A stretch of 64,000 nucleotides of DNA. Source: Streptomyces cyaneofuscatus (GTDB lineage Bacteria; Actinomycetota; Actinomycetes; Streptomycetales; Streptomycetaceae). The stretch lies in the NCBI RefSeq assembly GCF_000718135.1, contig NZ_JOEM01000008.1, positions 361,488 to 425,487 on the forward strand. Direction: 5' to 3'. The notes under the pieces are model-generated. The model did not search any database. It was given only the letters and a program-made list of their open reading frames with translations, and had not been told where the DNA came from. This document shows, in pieces, positions 26,044 through 33,881 of this stretch (position 1 is its first letter; each line of letters opens with the position of its first letter). Both the position numbers and the translations under genes were made by a program.

Positions 26044-28026
26044 TCAGCTGCCGAGGGTGAACCGCACCGGCTCGGACCCGTCGGTGAGGCGGCGTTCGAG
26101 GATCCGGCGCGAGGCGTCGGTGAAGCGGTAGGTGGACGCCCGCCCGTCCGCTGTACAGCTCTTGTCCGACGAGGGTTCCAGCATGCCCGGTCCGGTGGCG
26201 ATCTCGCCCGCCCGGTTGCCCAGGTAGGCCGCCCGCCAGGTGCAATGCCTGCCCTCGGTGGTCTCGGACAGCTCGACAGCGGGACCACCCGCTATCGGGT
26301 GGGCGAACGTGATCCTGCGCGTGTCGCCGGAACGCCAGATGCCGATGAACTCGTCCGGGAGGTGCTGGGCGTCGCCCTCGGTCCTGACCAGCGGCAGATA
26401 CCCGGCAGGCCCCCGCACGGAGAGGGGCCGCCCCTCGGCCGCCGAGCCCGCCCGCACCGTGAGGATCTCGGGCCAGGCACAGCCTGTCTTCGTCGCGTCC
26501 CCGTGGCCGCCGGAAGAGCTCGTCCTGATCTCCATGTCCGTGAGGACCAAGGTGTCATCGCCCGCATGTTGTGCTCGGAACGCGGCTCCGTGGCAGTAGC
26601 CGTCCTCCGAGGCCACGAAGAGCCGCGCCGAACCCTTTTGGGACGGTCCGGAGAGGGTGAACTCCAGGTGCAGCCCGTACGGCAGCCGGGGGCCCTGCGT
26701 CTGCGGCAGGTACTGCCAGGTGCCTACGAAGGGGCTGGGGGCGTGTCGTGCGTCCGCCGCGAGCGCCATCAGCAGCGACAGGCAGACGAACGCCGTGACG
26801 ACGCGTGCCCGCAGCGCCCGGCGCCGCAGGGGTGAGGTGTCGGTGTCACGCCTCGCCCCGAGCAGGGGCGCCGGCCCAGGCCGGTAGCGGATCACCGGCG
26901 GTACGATCCCCGACTCCGGCAGGTCCAGCAGTTCGCGGCGAACCGCCACGCGGGCGGTCCCCGGCGCACTCGGTAGGTCCGAAAGCGGAACGGCACGCGG
27001 CGGCGACGTCCGAGAAGACGAGGGCAGAGGCGATCGGGGCAAGGAGGGTCCGGGCAGGGGCGACCGGGACAGAGGTGTGGCGGGGTGTCCGGTCTCCAGG
27101 ACCGCCCTCACGGCCAATCGGCGCTCTTCATCGATGAGTTGCGTGGCCGTCCGGTCCAGCCGGGCGAGCAGGTGCTGCGGCAGCCACGCCCCGGACGGCG
27201 CGTAGCGGGTCCGGTCGATCAGCTCCGCCACGGACGGCCGCTCGGGAGCCTCCTTGGCGAGGCAGTCCCGCGCGAGATCGGCGAAGGCCTCCGGAACACC
27301 CTCCAGGTCGGGGTCCTCGTACGCGATGCGGAACAACAGGCTGTGCAGGCCGGTGCCGTCGCCCCGGAAGGGGGACCGGCCGGTGGCCGCGTACACCAGC
27401 ACGCAGCCCACCGAGAACACATCGCTGGCCGGCGACACCTGCTCGCCGCGCACCTGCTCGGGTGACATGAACTCGGGGGAACCGATCATGCTGCCCATGG
27501 GGGTGAGGGTGCTGCCCAGCGATCCGTCGTGGGAGCCGTCGAGGGCATGGGCGATGCCGAAGTCGATGACGCGGGGGCCGTCGGTCGTCAGCAGGATGTT
27601 GGAGGGCTTGAGGTCCCGATGGACGAGTCCGGCTCCGTGGATGGCCGCGAGAGCGAGCCCCATCCGGTTGGCGAGCACGTGCGCGGAGGCCGAGGGGAGC
27701 GGGCCGAAGTCGCCCTTCACCACGTCCCTGAGCGTGGGCCCCGGTACGTACTCCGTGGCCAGCCACGGGACTTCGGCGGCCACGTCCGCGTCGAGCACCG
27801 AGGCGGTCCACCGACCGCCCACCCGCCGGGCTGCCCGCACCTCGCGATTGAACCTCCGCCGGAACTCGTCCTGCGCCGCGATCTCCCGCCGCACCAGCTT
27901 CACGGCGACGGTGTCACCGCCGGGGGAACGCGCCAGATAGACCCGCCCCATCCCTCCCTCACCGAGCCGCGCGAACAGCCGGTACGGGCCGATGCCGGAG
28001 GGGTCCTCCGAGGTCAGTCCTTCCAT
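26044..28026 (-). CDS. Membrane Ser/Thr protein kinase with duplicated extracytoplasmic domain
   Basis: A 660-residue PknB-type kinase. The catalytic domain (about 15-280) has GEGGMGRVY, the lysine in VAVKLV (Lys43), HRDLKPSN (136-143), DFG (155-157) and SPEFMSPEQ. A Pro/Ser-rich linker (315-350) leads to one membrane segment (about 408-425). The outer part (430-660) seems to contain two related beta-rich modules starting FVGTWQ and FIGIWR, each with a pair of cysteines, possibly disulphide-bonded. No PASTA repeats are present, so the ligand is different and unknown. ATG at 28026 is chosen; an upstream start at 28053 adds non-conserved residues. It lies between two extracellular glycosidase genes, which may hint at sensing glycans. 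Confidence 0.9.
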   Translation of the reverse strand: MEGLTSEDPSGIGPYRLFARLGEGGMGRVYLARSPGGDTVAVKLVRREIAAQDEFRRRFNREVRAARRVGGRWTASVLDADVAAEVPWLATEYVPGPTLRDVVKGDFGPLPSASAHVLANRMGLALAAIHGAGLVHRDLKPSNILLTTDGPRVIDFGIAHALDGSHDGSLGSTLTPMGSMIGSPEFMSPEQVRGEQVSPASDVFSVGCVLVYAATGRSPFRGDGTGLHSLLFRIAYEDPDLEGVPEAFADLARDCLAKEAPERPSVAELIDRTRYAPSGAWLPQHLLARLDRTATQLIDEERRLAVRAVLETGHPATPLSRSPLPGPSLPRSPLPSSSRTSPPRAVPLSDLPSAPGTARVAVRRELLDLPESGIVPPVIRYRPGPAPLLGARRDTDTSPLRRRALRARVVTAFVCLSLLMALAADARHAPSPFVGTWQYLPQTQGPRLPYGLHLEFTLSGPSQKGSARLFVASEDGYCHGAAFRAQHAGDDTLVLTDMEIRTSSSGGHGDATKTGCAWPEILTVRAGSAAEGRPLSVRGPAGYLPLVRTEGDAQHLPDEFIGIWRSGDTRRITFAHPIAGGPAVELSETTEGRHCTWRAAYLGNRAGEIATGPGMLEPSSDKSCTADGRASTYRFTDASRRILERRLTDGSEPVRFTLGS

Positions 28027-28129
28027 GGCACGGATCCTCGCACGGTTGGGCAATCACCGTGGTGAGTAGCGCAGTTGGACGTCACTCCCGGTGGTTTCCC
28101 GCCTGCGGGGCGGCGCGCCCGTCATGGCG

Positions 28130-28166
28130 GATCGGTCCGCTCCCGGGTGCCGGGAGCGGACCGATC
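28130..28166 (-). terminator. Strong hairpin terminator after the PA14-GH2 gene
   Basis: GATCGGTCCGCTCCCGG and its exact complement form a 17-base stem with a 3-base loop (28130-28146 and 28150-28166), 46 bases downstream of the GH2 stop on the minus strand and upstream of the kinase gene. It should stop read-through into the kinase. Confidence 0.85.
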
Positions 28167-28211
28167 GCCGGGAAGGGATCGATCGCCGAGAACGGGCCGG
28201 TCCGCTCCCCG

Positions 28212-31200
28212 CTACGGCTTCCGGCTGCCGTACAGGGCGGTCACCTCATCGGCGGTCAGGGCCTTGTCGTACACCCCGACCTGGTCGACGGACCCGTTCC
28301 AGAAGTCGCCCTTCGCCCCGGCGTACTGGGCCCGGCCGACGGAGAGCGGGCCGGTGCTCACATCGGCGGGCCCGGCCTCGGTCGTGGCGGCGAGCTTCCC
28401 GTCGACGTACAGCTTGGCCTCGCCGCCCTGCCGGACGCCGACCAGGTGGTACCACTTCCCGGTCTCCGGCGTGATCTCCAGGCGGGCGCGCTTGCCGCCC
28501 GGGGTGGAGAAGGCGAACGCGCCCTGTCCGTACTGGAGATAGAAGGGGTTCTCGGTGCGCCGGCCGTCCTGGCTGACGACGGTGGCGTAGTTGCCGGGCA
28601 GGGCGTCCAGCGAGGCCCACGCGGAGACGGTGTAGTCCTTCGTGGTGTCCACGACGGGGCCGGTGCTCTGCGCGTACTGGCCGTCGCCGTTGAACTTCAG
28701 CGCCGAGCCCGTGATGCCCGGCGCCCAGGACGCGCCGCCCTCCAGGGCGAGATGGGCCTTGTTGGGGCCGCTGTCGCGGGCCGTGGTGCCCTTGTTCTCG
28801 TCGAGCGACCAGGAGCCGCCGCCCTTCAGCTCGTCACGCTGACCGGCGTTGGCCCCGGCGGCGATGACCTGGCGGTTGATCTCGCGGACCTTCTCGGGGT
28901 CGACCTTGATCTCTCGACGGTCGTACGTCCAGAGCCCGTTGAGCTCGTTCTCCAGGTCGCTGACCTGGGTGTAGACGGAGCCGGACAGCTCGGCGCCGGC
29001 GGCGGCGAGGTAGTACGTACGGGTGTTGTCGACGTACTTCGCGGTGAGAGCGGCCTTGTCAGCCACCCCGGAGTAGATGTTGGCAGGTGCGCCCGGCCAC
29101 ATGTGCCCCGGCGTCCGGAGCGTGAAGCCGCCGTGCTCGCCGTCCATCGCGGCGCGGCGGTCGTCCGGGAAGGCCGGGTCGTTGTTCACGTAGTCGTGGT
29201 GGTCGATGATCTCGCCCTTGCCGGAATCACCCTTGGACGCGCAGCAGTTGACCCCGCTGTGCGCGTTGACCACGCGGGACGGGTCCAGCGCCTTGACGCC
29301 CTCGGCGATCTTGCCGGTCTCCGTCCGGTCCCACTCGCCCCAGCCCTCGTTGAAGACGATCCAGCCGCTGATCGAGGGGTAGTTGTGGAACTGCTTCATC
29401 AACTCCTTTCCCTGGGTGAGGAAGGCGTTCTTGCCGGCGTCGTTGTCGATGTCGGCATTGACGAAGTCCTGCCACACCAGCAGGCCGAGCCGCTCGGCGT
29501 GGTAGTACCAGCGCGGCGACTCCACCTTGATGTGCTTGCGCACGGCGTTGAAGCCGAGGTCCTTCTGCGCCTTCAGGTCGAAGGTGAGGGCCGCGTCGCT
29601 GGGCTGGGTGTACAGCCCGTCGGGCCAGAAGCCCTGGTCGAGCATGGCGAGGGAGAAGAACGGCTTCCCGTTGAGGACGAGCTTCTGGTAGCCGCCGACC
29701 TTGTCGATCTTCAGCTGGCGCATCCCGAAGTAGCTTTCGACGCTGTCCTTGGAGCGGCCGTCGGTGAGGGAGACGTCGAGGTCGTAGAGGTAGGGGTCGT
29801 CGGGCGACCAGAGGTGCTGGTTCTTGAGCTGGAGGCTGAGCTTGCGGTTCGCGGGGCCGCTGACCGTACCGACGACCTTGCCCTTGCGGTCGCGGGCGAC
29901 GGCGGTGATACGGGCGTTGCCGGACGCCTTCGCGGAGTTGACGGTGACGGCGAGGCGGCCGGTGTCGATGTCCGGGGTGGTGGTCAGGGAGTCGATGGCG
30001 GCGGGCGCGACCGGCTCCATCCAGACGGTCTGCCAGATGCCGGAGGACGGGGTGTAGACGATGCCGCCGGGGTTGGTGGACTGCTTGCCCTTGGGCTGGT
30101 TCGGCCCGGTCTCGTCCGTGACGGCGACGACGATCTCCTGAGGGCCGGTGCCCTTCAGCGCGTCGGTGATGTCGGCGCTGAACCCGGTGTAGCCGCCGGT
30201 GTGTTCGGCGACCTTGGAGCCGTTGACCCAGACGGTGGACTTGTAGTCGACGGCGTCGAAGTTGAGCTTCAGCCGCTTGTTCTTGCCGTTCTTGCCCTTG
30301 CCGTTCTTGTCCTTGCCGACCGACCAGTTCTTCGGCACGGTGACGAGCTTGCGGTAGAACATGTGGTCCTCGTCGCGCTCCAGCCCGGAGAGCTGGGACT
30401 CGACCGGGAACGGCACGATGATCCGCTCGCCGAGCTTCTTGCCGAAGACCGGCTTCTCGCCCTCGGTGGCCCCGGCGAACTCCCAGGGGCCGTTGAGGTT
30501 CTTCCACTGGTCACGGACCTGCTGCGGACGCGGGTACTCGGGCAGCGGGTGGTCCTTGTCCAGCTTGTCGCCCCAGGTGGTGGTGAGGCGGTGCGTGGAG
30601 AGGTTCTTCGCCGTGCGGCCGATCTCCGGCACGGTCTCGGTCCCCGACGTCAGCCCGCCCTTGCCGTCGTAGACGACCTTGACCCGCTGGTCCTTGAGGA
30701 CGGGGGCGGCGAGATCGATGATCAGCGCACGGGGGTTGTCCGAGGCCCGGGTCACCGACTTCACCGGCATCGGGGAGGTGTCGACCTCGATCTTGAGGTG
30801 GTCCTTCACCTTGCCGTAGTCGGCGACCCGGTCCCTGAAGGTGGCCTGGAGGCGCTTGCCGTTCTTGGCGATGCTCAGGGCGACCGGGTAGACCTCGAAG
30901 TCCGCGGGCGGGGTGAAGGCGGACTCGGGCACGATCTGCTTCTTGAGCTTGTCGCTCTGCCAGCGCAGGAACATGCTGGCGCCGCCGACGTCCTGGAACA
31001 TCTCCAGCTTGAAGTCGTGCTTCTCGCCCGCCTTCAGGGCGATCGGCGCGCTGTGCTGCTCCTTGTCCCAGTCGGGCTCCCAGTGGTCGATGACAACGTT
31101 GCCGTCGAGGAAGAGCCGGAAGCCGTTGTCGCCGATGGCGGAGAAGGTGTACGAACCCGTCTCGGGCGCTTCGAGCTGTCCGGTCCAGCGGGCGGTGGTG

Positions 31201-31514
31201 TGCTCGGTCTTGCCGGTCGCCGACTCGAACGTCCCGGTGAGGCCGGGGAAGTTGATCTCGGGGTCCAGGGAGGTGGCGCCTAGCTCCGCGAAGTCCCGGG
31301 CGCCCGGGGCGGACATGCTGAAGTACTCGCCCTTCAGCCCGTGCACATCGGTGACCGGGTCGTCGGCCGTGAAGGTGGTGGCGGTGGCCGGCGCCAGGGC
31401 GGCGGGTGCGGCGGCGGCCGTCGGGGCCAGGGTGGCGCCGACCGGTATCAGAAGCGCGGCGGCGCAGGTGAGCGCCCTGAACAGGGCACGGGGGCGCGGG
31501 TGTTGTCGTCTCAA
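28212..31514 (-). CDS. Secreted GH2 glycosidase with PA14 and LamG-like domains
   Basis: Exported 1100-residue enzyme, paralogous in its core to the GH2 gene at 23548. The signal peptide (about 1-40) is followed by a PA14 domain (about 55-200, GLKGEYFS... and DNGFRLFLDG) and the GH2 region. Acid/base Glu723 is in FNEGWG and nucleophile Glu793 in DGEHGG. A concanavalin-like LamG_3 domain covers about the last 200 residues. The start is TTG at 31514: GAGGA lies seven bases before it and the signal peptide begins there; an ATG farther upstream would bury the signal. PA14 and LamG modules usually bind sugars. A candidate LacI operator lies 110 bases upstream, linking it to the island. Confidence 0.88.
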   Translation of the reverse strand: MRRQHPRPRALFRALTCAAALLIPVGATLAPTAAAAPAALAPATATTFTADDPVTDVHGLKGEYFSMSAPGARDFAELGATSLDPEINFPGLTGTFESATGKTEHTTARWTGQLEAPETGSYTFSAIGDNGFRLFLDGNVVIDHWEPDWDKEQHSAPIALKAGEKHDFKLEMFQDVGGASMFLRWQSDKLKKQIVPESAFTPPADFEVYPVALSIAKNGKRLQATFRDRVADYGKVKDHLKIEVDTSPMPVKSVTRASDNPRALIIDLAAPVLKDQRVKVVYDGKGGLTSGTETVPEIGRTAKNLSTHRLTTTWGDKLDKDHPLPEYPRPQQVRDQWKNLNGPWEFAGATEGEKPVFGKKLGERIIVPFPVESQLSGLERDEDHMFYRKLVTVPKNWSVGKDKNGKGKNGKNKRLKLNFDAVDYKSTVWVNGSKVAEHTGGYTGFSADITDALKGTGPQEIVVAVTDETGPNQPKGKQSTNPGGIVYTPSSGIWQTVWMEPVAPAAIDSLTTTPDIDTGRLAVTVNSAKASGNARITAVARDRKGKVVGTVSGPANRKLSLQLKNQHLWSPDDPYLYDLDVSLTDGRSKDSVESYFGMRQLKIDKVGGYQKLVLNGKPFFSLAMLDQGFWPDGLYTQPSDAALTFDLKAQKDLGFNAVRKHIKVESPRWYYHAERLGLLVWQDFVNADIDNDAGKNAFLTQGKELMKQFHNYPSISGWIVFNEGWGEWDRTETGKIAEGVKALDPSRVVNAHSGVNCCASKGDSGKGEIIDHHDYVNNDPAFPDDRRAAMDGEHGGFTLRTPGHMWPGAPANIYSGVADKAALTAKYVDNTRTYYLAAAGAELSGSVYTQVSDLENELNGLWTYDRREIKVDPEKVREINRQVIAAGANAGQRDELKGGGSWSLDENKGTTARDSGPNKAHLALEGGASWAPGITGSALKFNGDGQYAQSTGPVVDTTKDYTVSAWASLDALPGNYATVVSQDGRRTENPFYLQYGQGAFAFSTPGGKRARLEITPETGKWYHLVGVRQGGEAKLYVDGKLAATTEAGPADVSTGPLSVGRAQYAGAKGDFWNGSVDQVGVYDKALTADEVTALYGSRKP

Positions 31515-31623
31515 GGCGTCGTCCTCGTCGAAGAGCCGGGAGTACCTCGAACCACCGAGGCACTGCACATAGTCGAACATTGAGCCACAACACCAAACAC
31601 TCCACAACGGTCGTGCACGGAGA

Positions 31624-31640
31624 ATTTTCAACGATAGAAA
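31624..31640. promoter_or_regulatory. Candidate LacI operator (site 3), upstream of the PA14-GH2 gene
   Basis: TTTTCAACGATAGAAA (17 bases with the preceding A) repeats the T-rich, CAACG core, A-rich layout of sites 1 and 2. It lies in a locally AT-richer patch (31560-31645) of the 217-base region before the GH2 gene, in a plausible promoter position. Confidence 0.5.
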
Positions 31641-31731
31641 CGCGCAGCGCGGCAGGACCCCGCGAACCCGGCCTCCGGCGAACCCCTGCTCCAGGAAGGC
31701 CGATGCGGCTACCGCAGGAAAGTCGACGCGG

Positions 31732-32559
31732 TCACCCCAGGAAGGCCGACACGGTCGCCACGAACCGGCCGGGATCGTCCATCCACGGGTAGTGCCCCGC
31801 CCCCGGCTGCTCGACGAGCGAGGCACGGGGGAACAGCCCCGCGCATTCCGCCACCGCCTCGGGCGGGCTGTTCAGGTCGTACTCGCCGGCGAGCATCAGC
31901 ACGGGGCTCCCGAAGGCGGCGAGTGCCGCGCGGGTGGCCTCAGGGTCGAAGGCGCCTTCGGCAGCGAAGTGGGCGACGGCTTCGCTGTCGACCGGCTGCC
32001 CGGCGGTGTGGTGGAGCCGGGCCTCGGCATCCCAACGGCCGTAGAAGAAGGGCGCGATGGCCTCCCAGTCGCTGCCGGCGCCCTCGCTGATCGCCTCCAG
32101 CGCGGCGAAGGCTGCCGGGAACCACGGCGCACCCTTCCGCCGCAGCGCGAGCGCCCGGCGCATCGGCCCGTCGATGCGCACCCCCACCGCCCGGACCCCG
32201 GGGGTGATCAGCGCGAGCCTGCCGACACGCCGGGGATGGTGGGCGGCGTACCGCAGCGCGAGGTTCGCACCACCGGAATGCGCCAGCACATCGGCCCGGG
32301 GCAGCCCGAGGTGCACCCGCAGGGCTTCGACGTCCGCCACCTGGCGGTCGCAGCGGTAGGAGGCGGCATCCGCGGGGAGCGCGGAGAGGCCGGTGCCGCG
32401 CAGGTCGAGCAGGATGAGCCGGCGGTGCGCGGAGAGGCCGCCGAGATCGCCGAGGTAGCGGGAGTCGGCAGGGCCTCCCGGGAGGCAGATCACCGGTTCG
32501 CCGTCGCCGAGCTCGCGATAGGCGAGCCAGGTTCCATCGGGTGCCGCGAAGGAGGTCAT
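31732..32559 (-). CDS. Alpha/beta hydrolase (proline iminopeptidase-like fold)
   Basis: Cytoplasmic alpha/beta hydrolase of about 275 residues. The oxyanion region LPGGPADSRYLGDL, the strand-turn LLDLRGTGLS, the nucleophile elbow AHSGGAN (Ser) and the late histidine in QPGAGHYPWMDDP form the expected catalytic set, with Asp in AGEYDLN. The GGPADSR motif is like that of prolyl aminopeptidases and small-molecule hydrolases. Start choice among ATGs at 32559, 32568 and 32571 is uncertain because none has a good ribosome-binding site. It is divergent from a helix-turn-helix gene, with a 28-base palindrome between them. Confidence 0.85.
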   Translation of the reverse strand: MTSFAAPDGTWLAYRELGDGEPVICLPGGPADSRYLGDLGGLSAHRRLILLDLRGTGLSALPADAASYRCDRQVADVEALRVHLGLPRADVLAHSGGANLALRYAAHHPRRVGRLALITPGVRAVGVRIDGPMRRALALRRKGAPWFPAAFAALEAISEGAGSDWEAIAPFFYGRWDAEARLHHTAGQPVDSEAVAHFAAEGAFDPEATRAALAAFGSPVLMLAGEYDLNSPPEAVAECAGLFPRASLVEQPGAGHYPWMDDPGRFVATVSAFLG

Positions 32560-32577
32560 GGCCGCCATCATGAATGC

Positions 32578-32605
32578 CATAACGTGGTTGTACAACCAGG
32601 TTATG
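32578..32605. promoter_or_regulatory. 28-bp palindromic operator between hydrolase and HTH genes
   Basis: The 28 bases have arms CATAAC...GTTATG around a perfect inner dyad GGTTGTACAACC, with one mismatch per half. A TATAAC at 32624-32629 lies seven bases before the ATG of the HTH gene at 32636, so that transcript may be leaderless. The site sits between the two start codons, and is probably bound by the adjacent HTH protein. Confidence 0.75.
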
Positions 32606-32635
32606 GGACTCGCACCCTTGAGGTATAACCGAGCT

Positions 32636-33238
32636 ATGACAGATGAGGACGACCACCGTCACCCTTCCGGATTCCTGAGCGAGGAGCAGGCCGGGAGAAT
32701 GTTCGCCGACATGAACGAGGTCATCCGTGCGGGCGAGGAGATGCGGCGGCTGCGGAGCGAGATGATCGCGCTGTGCGCCGGAGCCGGCTGGACCCAGGAG
32801 CGGATCGCCCGGCTCACCGGGATGAGCCAGCCCGCCGTCTCCAAGCAGGTGACCAGGCACAGCCCCGGCAGCCCGCCGCCGCTCACGGAGCTCGCCCTCG
32901 ACCAGCACGACACGCCCTGGCTCGAAGGACGCTTGTGGGGCCTGGCCGAGGCGATCTCCGAGACCCTCCGCCACGACGCCCGCTGCACCCGCTTCGTCGA
33001 TGCCGTCGGCCGGGGAAGGAAGCGCCTCACACCGCCGAACGTGGACGCGCTGCGACGCCTCGTCGAGGAGGACCTGCGCCTGCACCGGACAGAGCTCCCC
33101 GGCGGCTACCGGACGGCGTACGACGTCATCAGCCGCAGACTCGACGTTCCGGCGGACGTGACCGCCACAGGGTCCGCCTCCGTGCGCCGCACCCTGGCCC
33201 ACCGCATCCAGCGGGACCGGCTCAGGGATGGGAGCTGA
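32636..33238 (+). CDS. Helix-turn-helix DNA-binding protein
   Basis: A 200-residue cytoplasmic protein with a sigma-like/HTH_23 helix-turn-helix near residues 50-70 (WTQERIARLTGMSQPAVSKQ), preceded by a helix rich in charged residues. The rest has no domain I recognise. Its position opposite the hydrolase gene, with a strong palindrome in between, suggests that it is the local repressor. The ATG is chosen because a TATAAC box is correctly spaced for a leaderless start; the upstream extension to 32558 crosses the operator and is unlikely. Confidence 0.75.
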   Translation: MTDEDDHRHPSGFLSEEQAGRMFADMNEVIRAGEEMRRLRSEMIALCAGAGWTQERIARLTGMSQPAVSKQVTRHSPGSPPPLTELALDQHDTPWLEGRLWGLAEAISETLRHDARCTRFVDAVGRGRKRLTPPNVDALRRLVEEDLRLHRTELPGGYRTAYDVISRRLDVPADVTATGSASVRRTLAHRIQRDRLRDGS

Positions 33239-33348
33239 GGCGTGACCGGGCCGGTTCACCCGCACCCGGGGGGGCGGATTTCCATGAAACGCCGATACGG
33301 GGGTATCCGGACGTCAGCCAGAAAGCTACACGCGACGGGGTGACCGCC

Positions 33349-33765
33349 ATGAACGACCGCATGCTGATGACACTTTCGCCGGACGGGGAGACCCGCACGG
33401 ACTACGTCTGCCGGCCGGAGAAGGCCGCCGACGCACGGGACGCGGTCAGCAGCTTCATCGCACGGCTCCACCCGGCGCCGGCCGCGCACGTGGTGCAGAA
33501 CCTGCTGCTCCTCGTGACGGAGCTGGTCACCAACGCCGTCCGGCACGCCGGAGCCGTCACCGCGCTCCGGCTGACCGCGGACCGTACGGGCGTCCACGTC
33601 CGGGTCGCCGATCCGAGCCCCGCCCACCCGCAGGACCGCACGCCCGACCTGACGGGCCGCACCGGCGGCTTCGGCTGGCCGATGGTCCAGCGGCTGTCCC
33701 AGGAGCTCACGGTCCGCGAGTCGGCGGACGGCGGGAAGGTCATCCTCGCGACCGTGCTCCGCTGA
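33349..33765 (+). CDS. Anti-sigma-factor-like ATP-binding protein (HATPase_c_2)
   Basis: Small 138-residue GHKL ATPase of the RsbW/SpoIIAB-like class frequent in Streptomyces. The N box LLLLVTELVTNAVRHAG contains the Glu-Asn needed for Mg-ATP binding, and later elements VRVADPSP and GGFGWPMVQRLS correspond to the G1 and G2 boxes. Such proteins act as serine kinases or antisigma factors toward anti-anti-sigma partners, but no partner gene is adjacent. The start ATG is preceded by GGGGTGA. Confidence 0.82.
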   Translation: MNDRMLMTLSPDGETRTDYVCRPEKAADARDAVSSFIARLHPAPAAHVVQNLLLLVTELVTNAVRHAGAVTALRLTADRTGVHVRVADPSPAHPQDRTPDLTGRTGGFGWPMVQRLSQELTVRESADGGKVILATVLR

Positions 33766-33881
33766 ACCCACCCACCGATGAACCGCTGACCCTCAGCCCC
33801 TCCGGGACCCTCTGCCCTCCGGCTGCGACGGTCCCCCGGCCGCAACGGGCGCCCATCGTGACGTCTCGATAGAATTCGAAC

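Noticed and set aside
28059..31283. A 1074-codon open frame on the plus strand over the PA14-GH2 gene
   Set aside because: Antisense shadow rich in Val/Gly/Asp; the minus-strand protein has clear PA14, GH2 and LamG domains.
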